Source of the DNA: Pirellulales bacterium
GTDB lineage: Bacteria > Planctomycetota > Planctomycetia > Pirellulales > Lacipirellulaceae
DNA length: 64,000 bases
Reading direction: 5' to 3'
Assembly: GCA_028279215.1 (NCBI GenBank)
Contig: JANQOF010000062.1
Location: 1-64,000 of the forward strand
In this document: positions 36,139 through 44,071 of the stretch, piece by piece
How the letters are laid out: the number at the start of each line of letters is the position of its first letter
Numbering within the stretch: the stretch's first letter is position 1
The notes under the pieces: model-generated
Databases searched by the model: none
Told to the model about the DNA's origin: nothing
The model's input: the letters and a program-made list of their open reading frames with translations, nothing else
Made by a program: the position numbers and the translations under genes

Positions 36139-36345
36139 GTGCCGCAAGGCACGACGTTCGCCCAGGCTCACGATTCTCTCGGAAGATGCGAGATTCGCCT
36201 GACCGGACCTGGCTTTCTTTCTACACGACCGAAGCTACAGCCAGGCGATGAGATTGTTGTGGGCACCATCGTGGCGTATTTTTCCGCCAACGGCGAGGAT
36301 ATTCCGTATGGCCGCCCCTACTGCGAGTTGGTCTACGCAGAGTAG
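36139..36345 (+). CDS. Short open frame after the CRISPR array (probable gene fragment)
   Basis: The frame from GTG 36139 codes for 68 residues and stays open further back into the last CRISPR repeat, reading FDAWIDAAWDSFVPQGTTFA just before it. The C-terminal part (PKLQPGDEIVVGTIVAYFSA, then GEDIPYGRPYCELVYAE) is reminiscent of the turn-rich end of a biotinyl/lipoyl-like domain, but the lysine motif is missing. It looks like the 3' end of a gene broken by, or abutting, the array. Weak call. Confidence 0.35.
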   Translation: MPQGTTFAQAHDSLGRCEIRLTGPGFLSTRPKLQPGDEIVVGTIVAYFSANGEDIPYGRPYCELVYAE

Positions 36346-36360
36346 CCTGGGCAGCCATTC

Positions 36361-36882
36361 TCAGAACGCCAGGGCGGCGACTTTCTCCAGGTCTACGCCG
36401 AGTCCCTGCAAGTAGATTGCCGTCGTCGAAATCTTCGCATGGCCCAACTGACGGCTGATGCCTGCGAGGTCCAAGCCTGCCTCATACAACGCCACGGCGT
36501 GGCCGTGCCGCAGGCCGTGCGGGTGCGTGTCGATGCCCGTCTTGGCGCCCAGCTTCGATAACAGACGCCGCACGTGCGACGTGGCGAGGGGTTTGCCGGT
36601 GCGGGTGGTGAACAGGTAATCTTCGCCACAGGCGCCGCTCTGAGCCAGCCAGAGTTCAAACCAACCGTAGGTGGTCGTCAGGGCCGATACACGCCGCTTG
36701 CCGCCCTTGCCGCAACGAACCGTCACGCGGTTGCCGTCAATGTCGCTCCACCGCAGGTCCAACGCTTCACTGACTCTGAGCCCCGTGTGATACATCAGGT
36801 CGATGAGTCCCTTGTCACGCAAGGCCGTTGGTCGGCAGGCGTGGATCAGTTCTTTCACCTCATCCGGTGCAATCGCTCGCAT
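36361..36882 (-). CDS. Small tyrosine recombinase/integrase (catalytic domain only)
   Basis: A 173-residue protein with the usual active-site set: TGLRVSEALDL (Arg), CGKGGKRR region (Lys), HPHGLRHGHAVAL (His-x-x-Arg), LGHAKISTTAIYLQG (His and nucleophilic Tyr). The N-terminal core-binding domain is absent, so it is unusually short, and it starts MRAIAPDEVKE. It could still catalyse strand exchange with an unknown site. A similar start sequence (RAIAPD) recurs 3 kb to the right at 39550, joined to another recombinase tail. Confidence 0.85.
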   Translation of the reverse strand: MRAIAPDEVKELIHACRPTALRDKGLIDLMYHTGLRVSEALDLRWSDIDGNRVTVRCGKGGKRRVSALTTTYGWFELWLAQSGACGEDYLFTTRTGKPLATSHVRRLLSKLGAKTGIDTHPHGLRHGHAVALYEAGLDLAGISRQLGHAKISTTAIYLQGLGVDLEKVAALAF

Positions 36883-37112
36883 GGTGTCACTTCCTGCACT
36901 TAGTGAAACAAAGTTGCCGTTTACTCAACTCTATTTCACCCTCGGCGAAGCGCAAGCCCGAAAGCGTAACAAACTCACTACCTGAAAGAACTGGTTGAGG
37001 TGGTGAGGTGCGGGGTCGGGTTTATCCACGCGGTGATGAACAGGCCGATTGGAGGGGAACGGGTACGGCCCTATCGTCAGAGAGCGGGTTGTGTTTCTGA
37101 TGGGGTGGACAT

Positions 37113-37469
37113 CTAACACACCGTACAGAAGGGCTTGCACACGGGTCGGAGTCGAGACTGTTGTTCCCCGTTGAGGAACAGCATATCAAGATGCTCATGG
37201 GCGCCGAACATGCTGTGAAAGATCGCCGCTATCCCGTCCAGAAGTTCTTGGGAGGGACTGTTGGATGATGCGATGCAGACCGCGACGCTGATGCACTTGG
37301 GATCGCCGTAATGCACCCGGCACAGGTAAGCAGACAGCATCGGAGAAGCAGACTCCTGGAGGAACTCCGACACCTTGGCAGTAAACTCACGCTCAATGGC
37401 GCCGTCTTGTTGACCGATGAACTGGATTCCTGTGGCGTCCCGTTCTTGCATGGCAGTGTCCCGATTCAT
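37113..37469 (-). CDS. SseB C-terminal-like small protein
   Basis: A 118-residue protein. The region SAYLCRVHYGDPKCISVAVCI and the following IAAIFHSMFGAHEHLDMLFLN resembles the C-terminal domain of enhanced-serine-sensitivity proteins (SseB), a family frequently found beside polymorphic toxins. The end is cysteine-rich (PVCKPFCTVC). Its start overlaps the stop of the next upstream gene by four bases (ATGA), so they are translationally coupled. Possibly an immunity protein. Confidence 0.5.
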   Translation of the reverse strand: MNRDTAMQERDATGIQFIGQQDGAIEREFTAKVSEFLQESASPMLSAYLCRVHYGDPKCISVAVCIASSNSPSQELLDGIAAIFHSMFGAHEHLDMLFLNGEQQSRLRPVCKPFCTVC

Positions 37470-37834
37470 TTGCTGTCAAAGGCGTGATTCTCGGCGTCTT
37501 CGCGTGTGCGATACAGTTCACCCCACGCCACGGTTTGCAGGTCATTGGCCGATACCGTGTCGCCGTGCTTCACGTTTTCATCAAGCAAACGAGCAATATG
37601 CACGAAGCAAGGGAACTCGCTGATCGGGAACAGGTGCTCTCCCTCATGGCGGTTCGCCAGAACGAAAAACTCAAGGTCGTCAACGAGTCCCCACGGCTGC
37701 CCAGCGACAGGCGGAGTCAGCGACACCAGGACGCACTCTTTGCCAGTGTCGAACGTCATCCGCTTCACGAACGAACACTCCCTCACCTCTTCAAATTGCA
37801 CGCTCTCAAGCGACGATAGGAAATACTTGGTCAA
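37466..37834 (-). CDS. Putative immunity protein of the adjacent toxin
   Basis: A 122-residue acidic protein without recognised domain (SPPVAGQPWGLVDDLEFFVLANRHEGEH-type loop, shown here in parts: PPVAGQPWGLVDD and EFFVLANRHEG). It overlaps the upstream toxin fragment and the downstream SseB-like gene by four bases each. Position and coupling indicate the immunity gene of the toxin domain that precedes it. Confidence 0.55.
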   Translation of the reverse strand: MTKYFLSSLESVQFEEVRECSFVKRMTFDTGKECVLVSLTPPVAGQPWGLVDDLEFFVLANRHEGEHLFPISEFPCFVHIARLLDENVKHGDTVSANDLQTVAWGELYRTREDAENHAFDSK

Positions 37835-38139
37835 AACTCTGGGTTTACTCCACCAACCTTGTCGATCTTGATGCCGCCGTTCTTGAGTCCATCGGGGATG
37901 ATGTACTCGGGCAACCCACCACGATTCCCGTCCAACGGTAGGGCGGGTCGGGTCTTGATGACCTTGCTCGGGTCTTGAAGCGTGCCTTCGATGACGAACC
38001 GCCCAGTGTTGCCGTTCGGCAAACCAGCCGCGTCTCGGAAGTTTGGCACGTCAGCGGGATTCGTAGGCGTCCACGACGCACCGCCCGGCTTTGAATCGCC
38101 GCCGTAGACTCGATAGACCTTCTGGCCAGACGCTGGGGC
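37831..38139 (-). CDS. Orphan C-terminal toxin tip, TreTu-like ADP-ribosyltransferase family
   Basis: A 102-residue tail with no own start: translation of the frame enters through the conserved GCCCCA junction at 38139, and a stop lies just beyond. Sequence features GQKVYRVYGGDSKPGGASW, NFRDAAGLPNGNTGRFVIEG and GLPEYIIPDGLKNGG... then KIDKVGGVNPEF match, from memory, the TreTu family of toxins that modify elongation factor Tu. GTG at 38049 could give a 72-residue product, but that would lack the first part of the fold. Followed by the coupled putative immunity gene. Family assignment needs a search. Confidence 0.6.
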   Translation of the reverse strand, partial: APASGQKVYRVYGGDSKPGGASWTPTNPADVPNFRDAAGLPNGNTGRFVIEGTLQDPSKVIKTRPALPLDGNRGGLPEYIIPDGLKNGGIKIDKVGGVNPEF

Positions 38140-38459
38140 AACAAAAAATCCCGCCGCCCGTCAGAGCCAAGCACCCCGCAACCTCACTGCCTCCAGCCGC
38201 TTACGTTCGCGGCGCCCGATGCGATCCCGGTTCAAACTCCCGATGCGTGTTTGTGGTTGAGGCCGCCCCGTTGGCGATCCCCGACACACAATTCTATCAA
38301 GATTTTTTGTGCTTGGCAGGATGCGTCGCCGAGTGGATTTCTTTCAGCTTGCGTATCGAGACTTGGGCGTAGATGGCGGTGGTTTCAAGTTTCACGTGAC
38401 CGAGCATCGCCTGGATGTATCGGATGTCGGCGCCGTTCTCCAGCATCAGCGTCGCCATC
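38134..38459. repeat. Left arm of 326-bp inverted repeat
   Basis: Matches 39565-39889 in reverse orientation, roughly 90 percent by eye. It contains the recombinase tail on the minus strand and about 160 bases of non-coding DNA that are nearly identical in both arms. Homology ends exactly at GCCCCA, where the two toxin tips begin. Confidence 0.85.
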
Positions 38460-38623
38460 GTGTGGCGGAAGAGGTGGCAGGCGCCACGCTTGCCGACCTC
38501 AGCCGAGTCAACATAGCGGCGAACCAGCAGCGTCAGTTGGTCCGGCTTGATCGGTTGGCCCACTTCGGTCAGGAAGAGGTAGCGAGGTTGGGGGGGCGGG
38601 TGATTATCCGAGGCACAACCCAC
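38297..38623 (-). pseudogene. 5'-truncated tyrosine recombinase
   Basis: The last 109 codons of an integrase: YLFLTEVGQPIKPDQLTLLV, then [18 protein letters not shown] with the His-x-x-Arg motif, [15 protein letters not shown] with the tyrosine nucleophile, and the end [13 protein letters not shown]. The N-terminal three-quarters, including the first catalytic arginine, is missing, so it cannot be active alone. Confidence 0.85.
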
Positions 38624-39092
38624 GCCTAACTCGCGAGGGCGGGAGCGGGCAGTCGGGCGTCACCTCGCCGAGCCGGGGGCCGGGTGGGGGTCAAGGGGGT
38701 GAGCGGGGGTCACTCACCAACGTATTTTTGAGAATTGCATGACACTTGTCATAAAAGGATGGAATCTGACCCCGATTGACCACCTTGACCCCCCCCGTTC
38801 ACTTTTCGCCACACGGCTGGCGCCAAAACACCACCAAGAGCCAAACAATCCGGCGAAAAAAGTGAGCAATCCCGGCGGATGTCACGCTACAGGGATGTAG
38901 GGCAGAAGTGGCACACGACTTGCCAATATGTCAGACGGGCAACCGGCGCCCTAAGCCGTTGGCCAGCCGCGTAGGATGGGCTGGTCTGTAAAAAGCACCT
39001 TGAGAGGCAGCCCACTCTGGGCGTCCCGCCGCCACGCAACCACGACGGTTGCTTGGTGAGTCCCTCGGCGGTCCGACGTAGGACCATTCTCG
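38624..39092. other. Non-coding spacer between inverted repeat arms
   Basis: About 470 bases without a supportable gene. G-rich runs (GGGGGCCGGGTGGGGG) and C runs occur, and an AT-rich short stretch near 38730-38760 contains ACACTTGTCATAAAAGG. No terminator or recognised site. Confidence 0.5.
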
Positions 39093-39563
39093 TTGCCGAG
39101 GTTGCTGACTGTGGAAGACCACGAACACGAAGACGCCATCCGCCTGCGGAAGCTGCTGCCCAAAGCTGTTCGCAAGGCTCTGAAACTGATGGGCAAGACT
39201 GCCCGCACCCGAAAGAAACGGGACCGCTCCAACGCGGGCAAGAGCGAACTCTACTACGAACTGCTGAGCGTGGCCGAAACGATGCTGGTCGAGCAGTGGC
39301 CGCGAGTCAACGAGGCGTTGATCCACACGTACCTGCCTCATCGGCTCTGCGAGTGGCACGAAGAGAATCACGCTCCGGTGACCGCCGTCAAGGCGGCGAC
39401 CAATCGCAAACGCAACCAGCGTTTCCGCAAGTGGCAGCAGGCGAACCCGAGCGTCCACGATCCGCGCGAACAGCCGAACGACATCCCGCGTGGCTTGAAG
39501 CCGGAGTACGCCAAGCGGCGTGAGAATCTGTCGCCGACCGAGCGGCTGCGAGCGATTGCACCG
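39093..39563 (+). CDS. Hypothetical protein, probably cut by recombinase remnant
   Basis: The frame starts at TTG 39093 or GTG 39111 and stays open to 39791, but after about codon 157 it reads out of frame through a recombinase tail. The first part ([57 protein letters not shown]) is a highly charged helical protein. It ends [13 protein letters not shown], the last five residues equal to the start of the small recombinase at 36882. I recognise no function. Confidence 0.45.
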
Positions 39564-39564
39564 G

Positions 39565-39726
39565 ATGGCCACCCTGATGCTGGAGAACGGCGCCGACATC
39601 CGCTACATCCAGGCGATGCTCGGCCACGTCAAGCTGGAGACGACCGCCATCTACGCCCAGGTCAGCATCCGCAAGCTGAAAGAGATTCACGACGCCACGC
39701 ATCCTGCCAAGCACAAGAAATCTTGA
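39565..39726 (+). pseudogene. Tyrosine recombinase tail after internal deletion
   Basis: [20 protein letters not shown] followed by the tyrosine region [21 protein letters not shown] equals the end of the recombinase at 38297. Before it, instead of the rest of the gene, stands GCGAGCGATTGCACCGGATG, which is the start of the small recombinase at 36882. So a large internal part is deleted, with ATGG as possible crossover point. Confidence 0.8.
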
Positions 39727-39889
39727 TAGAATTGCGTGTCGGGGGTCGCCAACGGGGCGACTTCAACCACAAACACGCATCGGGAGTTTGAAACGGGATC
39801 GCATCGGGCGCCGCGAACGTAAGCGGCTGGAGGCAGTGAGGTTGCGAGGTGCTTGGCTCTGACGGGCGGCGGGATTTTTTGTTGCCCCA
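39565..39889. repeat. Right arm of 326-bp inverted repeat
   Basis: Reverse-oriented partner of 38134-38459. It carries the recombinase tail (to 39726) and the conserved 160-bp non-coding block, ending at GCCCCA where the second toxin tip begins. Confidence 0.85.
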
Positions 39890-40264
39890 CAAAAGCTCTT
39901 GCCCGGCGAAGGTGCTGTTGGCACCTACGACGATCTTATCGCCGCAGGCACTAAAGGCGACAACATCACGCCTCATCATATTCCGTCTGCAAATCACATG
40001 AAGCAGCACGGCGTGAGCAAGGGGGATGGCATCGCGATAAATATGGAGCATCCGCATCCAGGTTCTGGTGGACGACACCGGCAAACGTTCACTTACGGGA
40101 CGAAAGCGGATGAGGCTCTATCACCTCGTGATGCTCTTGGCCGTGGTGTTCGTGACACGAAACGTATTTATGAAGAGGAAGGACTGTACGGCTCTGATAT
40201 CCGGCGAGCGTTGCAAGACTTGATTAAACAGAATCGCGACGCCAATCCAGGGTTATTCGACTAA
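39884..40264 (+). CDS. Orphan C-terminal toxin tip with histidine-rich nuclease-like motif
   Basis: A 126-residue tail that enters in frame from the GCCCCA junction (39884); TTG 39899 could serve as start. Features: GTYDDLIAAGTKGDNITPHH then IPSANHMKQHGV, a repeated-histidine signature of HNH/endonuclease-VII-like polymorphic toxins, and the end IRRALQDLIKQNRDANPGLF. Immediately followed by an immunity gene. Rhs-type carrier sequence is missing. Exact nuclease family needs a search. Confidence 0.65.
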   Translation, partial: APQKLLPGEGAVGTYDDLIAAGTKGDNITPHHIPSANHMKQHGVSKGDGIAINMEHPHPGSGGRHRQTFTYGTKADEALSPRDALGRGVRDTKRIYEEEGLYGSDIRRALQDLIKQNRDANPGLFD

Positions 40265-40272
40265 GGTGTGAG

Positions 40273-40725
40273 ATGACACTTGCGAACGAAATCGAACGAT
40301 TGCGTCAGATTGAAGCCAATCGAAACGACAAATTTGTCGAGCAATTCGAGGGTGTGTTGGCAAATATCGCCGGCTTAAACGATCCGGCGTCTGTTGTTGC
40401 TTTGGCTGAGTTCTTCGATGACGACTGTGAATTCGATGAGTTGATGTTCTCGATTATCCATACGATCGAAATGTACGACGATGAGACTTATTGCCAAGAA
40501 TTGCTCAAGGCTGCACCAGACTTGTGCTCACGGTCACCAAGATGGGCATCGATTGTTTTTATGCGTGTTCTCAATTCTGATTCGACTCGCAAGCAGTTGG
40601 TGCTCCTCCTCAGAAACTCATCGATTAAGACGAAAGATGCGATTCGTGACCTAATGGAGCGGATTAACGAGCGTGGAGCCGAGTTCATGGAAAAGACTAC
40701 TCCAGTGATCATCGCAGCAAACTAA
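40273..40725 (+). CDS. Immunity protein, Imm30-like
   Basis: A 150-residue acidic protein. The segments VVALAEFFDDDCEFDELMFS, IIHTIEMYDDETY and SPRWASIVFMRVLNSDSTRK look like the Imm30 family, known from immunity genes of polymorphic toxins. Eight bases after the toxin tip, so co-transcribed with it. It should bind and neutralise that toxin. Confidence 0.75.
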   Translation: MTLANEIERLRQIEANRNDKFVEQFEGVLANIAGLNDPASVVALAEFFDDDCEFDELMFSIIHTIEMYDDETYCQELLKAAPDLCSRSPRWASIVFMRVLNSDSTRKQLVLLLRNSSIKTKDAIRDLMERINERGAEFMEKTTPVIIAAN

Positions 40726-41035
40726 TCTTGCGATCATTGCGGCTGACCTCACAACCTCGCCACCTCTAAAAACCGAACTCGCTCTCTGTCGATAGGGCCG
40801 TACCGTCCTGTACAAATAGATTGCCAACTACAAATCGACACGAATTACTGATCACTGAAGCAGCAATACATGGACAAACCAGCAAAAGGTCAGAGCTACG
40901 CGACCCCCAGATTCGCCGAAATCCAACGTCGAACTTGCCAAATCGGCAACCCAGCGCACACCGCTGGCGCAGTTCGTTGAAAACCTGACCAACATGAGAG
41001 CCACTCAAGCAGCGCGGTAGGAGTGCTTGAGTAGC

Positions 41036-41566
41036 CCGGCAGGGAGGCACTGGTAAGCCTCTCGCTCGTGTGCCACTGGCTTCGCCAGTGCGGAGCACAG
41101 TTTGCAAGTTTGCGCTTGAAATTGGCCACTTATATGGTCTAATGCAATCACTCTAAAGTGCGTCTCTAAACGCACACGCTCTTTGGCAATGTGGTGGTAG
41201 TGTAGTGGCTAGTGCTGGTGGCAGGTGGCTAGTGGGGGTTTGGCTGCGCGGGCTGTTGGCGGCTAGTGGGTTTCCCCCACACCCCCTTCTCCTGCTCCGC
41301 GGCGGGAGGGTTTTTTCCAAGTTGCGGGAGACCCTGGAAAAAACTCCACGGGTTCCGGGCTCCCATGATTCCGTAACTCCTTAGGAGGCAACGGCTTACG
41401 GAATCGCTCTCTCTTCAACAGAGTCGAGTAAAGTCCCAACGAATCGTGTCTCTACTCACGAGCATTGGGTAAAAACCCAAGTCGTTGCTCCTCCAAGAGT
41501 TAGGAAGATGGGTTTTTTCTCACTTGGAAACAACTGGGAAAAAATTCCTTGCGCCTTGACGGCCAC
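41036..41566 (+). ncRNA. Dispersed structured element, copy A
   Basis: One of three related copies (with 52340 and 61262). In order: hairpin CACTGGC-TTC-GCCAGTG; -35 TTGAAA and -10 TCTAAT (41138-41143) 16 apart; hairpin GTGCGT-CTCTAA-ACGCAC (41158-41175); boxA-like GCTCTTTGGCAAT (41178-41190); repeats of TAGTGGC; hairpin with arms TTTTTTCCA/TGGAAAAAA near 41310-41345; outer dyad GATTCCGTAA/TTACGGAATC; hairpin TTGGG/CCCAA; and a last stem with GGTTTTTTC/GGGAAAAAA. No protein frame fits. The 310 bases before it (40726-41035) are empty. It ends in the IS remnant. RNA status is inferred from pattern and covariation only. Confidence 0.5.
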
Positions 41567-41990
41567 GGGCGACATGCAGTCGGACGGTGTGGGCGGCTCG
41601 CAAGGTTCTTCTGGGCAAACCTCTTCGGGCGACGCCAGCGCGAAGCAAACGGGCGAGAACCGCGGCGCCGGCGCCTTGTTCACCTCGGAAGTCGGCGAGG
41701 CTGTGTTCGGGGACACCGCGCACGGCGAACAGATAGCCCAGCACCTCAATCACCTGAGCCGCCTTGAACGACCAGGCGACTTCGATCGCCAAGCTTTCCC
41801 GTGTGAATTCATCGATCACCACCAGCATCCGTAACTTGCGGTTCTTCTCGGTACGATCCTCGACGAAGTCATAGCTCCAGACGTGATTCGGACGTAATGC
41901 TCGCTTTCTCACGCAACTATTCTCACTGCCGCCGAGGCTACATCTCCTACGCCGGTGCTGCTTAGATATTTGGGTAAGAGAAATGTCCAC
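41520..41990 (-). pseudogene. IS3-type transposase remnant
   Basis: On the minus strand the first half reads HVWSYDFVEDRTEKNRKLRM and LVVIDEFTRESLAIEV, the DDE core of an IS3-family OrfB; after RGVPEH the frame shifts and the rest is out of register. No terminal inverted repeats found. It overlaps the end of element copy A. Confidence 0.8.
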
Positions 41991-42026
41991 AAAAGGACTT
42001 TAGCAGCAAATAGATATTTGTAGTCT

Positions 42027-42058
42027 TGCATCACAGGAGTTCGAGTCCTAGAGAGCCA
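42027..42058 (+). other. tRNA 3'-end-like sequence
   Basis: TTGCATCACAGGAGTTCGAG then TCCTAGAGAGCCA resembles the T-arm and acceptor end of a tRNA without the rest. Such scraps are usual remnants of integration sites. The T-stem pairs poorly, so this is uncertain. Confidence 0.3.
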
Positions 42059-42063
42059 ATGCC

Positions 42064-42747
42064 TTGGAAAGCCCGCAACCACTGGCGGTTCTTGACCGCG
42101 CCAGCCGCATTCTCGAAGAGGCGAAGTCGGTCGAAGAAATCAAGAATGTAAGAGATACCGCTGAAGCAGCCAGGACATACATTCGGGCGGCCAAGTTAGG
42201 GTTGCATCTGCAGAATCGAGCCGCAGAGATCAAGCTGCAAGCCGAAAGGAAAGCGGGGAATCTCCTTGCAGGCATGAAGCTTCGTGGCGGCGATCGCAAG
42301 TCCAATCAGCGACAAGGTAGGCTTTCGCTTGAAACACTCGGAGTTTCTCGCAACCAATCGAAGCGCTGGCAGCTCATCGCTTCAATTTCCGATTCTGAGT
42401 TCAAGAAGTTCGTTGCCGCAAAGAACGCCCTTGGAGAAGAGCTAACAGCGGCTGGACTAATTGAAATCGCCCGGAAGGGAAAAGGCAGCCAGCGGAAGTC
42501 AAGCGACACGGTGGATGTTATGCGTTGTGAACCATCTCACACCCAAGTAGATGCACATCCCACTAACGATCTACTTTGTGAACTCAAAAGCCATTGCGAA
42601 TTGCTTCAGGACGCTCTAATTCCTCTTGATCGAGGAGAATCACATCTAAGTAGCGATTCGACACGACGCATTCTAAGGAGGCTGCTCCAAGACATGTCAC
42701 GGATTGTTGCCGAAATCGAGGAATCTCTTGATCTAACCCCACCTTGA
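42064..42747 (+). CDS. Phage/plasmid-associated hypothetical protein
   Basis: A 227-residue protein from TTG 42064 (MESPQPLAVLDRASRILEEA); the nearby ATG at 42059 is out of frame. The helical first half (VEEIKNVRDTAEAARTYIRA, then AAEIKLQAERKAGNLLAGMK) and SRNQSKRWQLIASISDSEF are typical of a family found in prophages and genomic islands, without known function. It supports that 36-43 kb is a foreign region. Confidence 0.6.
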   Translation: MESPQPLAVLDRASRILEEAKSVEEIKNVRDTAEAARTYIRAAKLGLHLQNRAAEIKLQAERKAGNLLAGMKLRGGDRKSNQRQGRLSLETLGVSRNQSKRWQLIASISDSEFKKFVAAKNALGEELTAAGLIEIARKGKGSQRKSSDTVDVMRCEPSHTQVDAHPTNDLLCELKSHCELLQDALIPLDRGESHLSSDSTRRILRRLLQDMSRIVAEIEESLDLTPP

Positions 42748-43138
42748 CTAGACAACTTGCAGCTGGATTTAGCGACACCACTCGACTGGTCGTTCGTTGA
42801 CGGTAGCCGAAAGATCGAGGCGCGGGGCTTGGGCACCCATCGGTTGGGGCTACCGAACGCATTCTATGGACGCCGAAAACATCCCCACCCGCAAGCTAGC
42901 TGTTGCGTGGCGCTTTTGGACTAGATAAAGCTAACAATGCCAATTGTCTTGAGAGGTGTGTCGGGCTGAGGCAGGCAAACCACAAGTCGAATCGGGGGGT
43001 GGGTGTCGTCGGGAAGGACACAGTGCTAGGGATCGTTGTCAGGCGTGAGCGGTTACGAGAATGGCAAGAGAAATGCCGGGTGGGGCGCGGAAACGACCCA
43101 ACCGGCGCGACGGCTTGTATGCCACTTCCGATCACCGC
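42748..43138. other. Non-coding region before the PEP-CTERM operon end
   Basis: About 390 bases between the phage-like gene and the 3' end of the minus-strand operon. No gene or clear hairpin seen. It likely marks the right edge of the mobile region. Confidence 0.45.
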
Positions 43139-43966
43139 TCAGCGGCGTCGCGTGCAGCCGATCAGCACAGCCATAGTGATCAGTACCAGCGACGCAGGCT
43201 CGGGCACAACCGTGATGCCCACATCCGCCAAGCTGCGGCCGACGATGAGGTTGTCGATGTTGACGAAGTGATCGGCGTTGTTCTTCACGATGCGGATGCC
43301 GTTGAACGTGAAGTCTTTCGCGCCGGTCATCATCGAGCTGGTCAAAGGGTTGAAGCTATTTGGACTGTCGAACGTCCATCCGGTGAGGGTGTCGATCGCT
43401 CCAGGCGTGGCGTCGAAGTCGATCTTCAGTAGCAATGTGTCGTCACCGCCCGTAGTGCCGGGGGCCGCGTCGTCGTTGTTTCCGCCGGCGGCGAGTCGAG
43501 CAAAGCTGTCACGAGTTCCGAAGAAGACTTCCTCGAAGCCCGCTGAAGGCACAACTAGGCTCGAATCCACAAAGCTCTGCAATGCGATCCCAGCCACGTC
43601 GCGTCGGTCTGAGTCGTCCGGGTCTTGATTAAGCAAGTCGACGCGAATGTAGATCGTCTCGGTCGCGTTGCCGAGCGGGGAGTTGAGCTGACGGACATTG
43701 CGTTGAGTTGTATCTGTAACCGGGGCGTGTGCCTGCTCGTCGACGTTGACCTGGAAGTTGATTCCGTTGCCGTCATTGAACCAGTTGTTGGTCCAACCGA
43801 CGCCACCGTTGCCGACAGTTGTCAGGTCATTGGCGCCATCGCTGGTAGTGTCCGCGTAGGCGAACCCTTCTGACGCGATCACTTGTGCATCGGTCGGCGT
43901 TGCGGCAGCGCCTAGCACCACTGCCGCGCACAAACAAACGAGGGGATACACAGATAGCCGTAACAT
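43139..43966 (-). CDS. PEP-CTERM secreted protein
   Basis: A 275-residue protein started at ATG 43966, eight bases after GGGAG. Signal peptide LVCLCAAVVLGAAATPTDAQ, a beta-rich body of the LamG-like composition (Asp/Gly/Asn, FDSPNSFNPLTSSMMTG), and C-terminal sorting tail VPEPASLVLITMAVLIGCTR. It would be processed by an exosortase. Last gene of a four-gene minus-strand group. Function unknown. Confidence 0.82.
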   Translation of the reverse strand: MLRLSVYPLVCLCAAVVLGAAATPTDAQVIASEGFAYADTTSDGANDLTTVGNGGVGWTNNWFNDGNGINFQVNVDEQAHAPVTDTTQRNVRQLNSPLGNATETIYIRVDLLNQDPDDSDRRDVAGIALQSFVDSSLVVPSAGFEEVFFGTRDSFARLAAGGNNDDAAPGTTGGDDTLLLKIDFDATPGAIDTLTGWTFDSPNSFNPLTSSMMTGAKDFTFNGIRIVKNNADHFVNIDNLIVGRSLADVGITVVPEPASLVLITMAVLIGCTRRR

Positions 43967-44071
43967 AGACGAATCTCCCATTAGCAAAGATACCCAAGAG
44001 TAAGAATCACACCCACGAAAGCGGACTGATACAACCCAGACCGCATACACGGCCGGCGACAACACAAACAC

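Noticed and set aside
33823..36171. Many open frames across the CRISPR array with repeated peptides such as VADWSQAGIGYT
   Set aside because: They are translations of the 66-base repeat-spacer units and no protein is expected.
38951..39599. 222-codon minus-strand frame
   Set aside because: Opposes a better-composed plus-strand frame and contains no recognised motif.
39564..39791. Continuation of the 39093 frame to 39791
   Set aside because: It reads the recombinase tail out of frame; homology is in the other frame.
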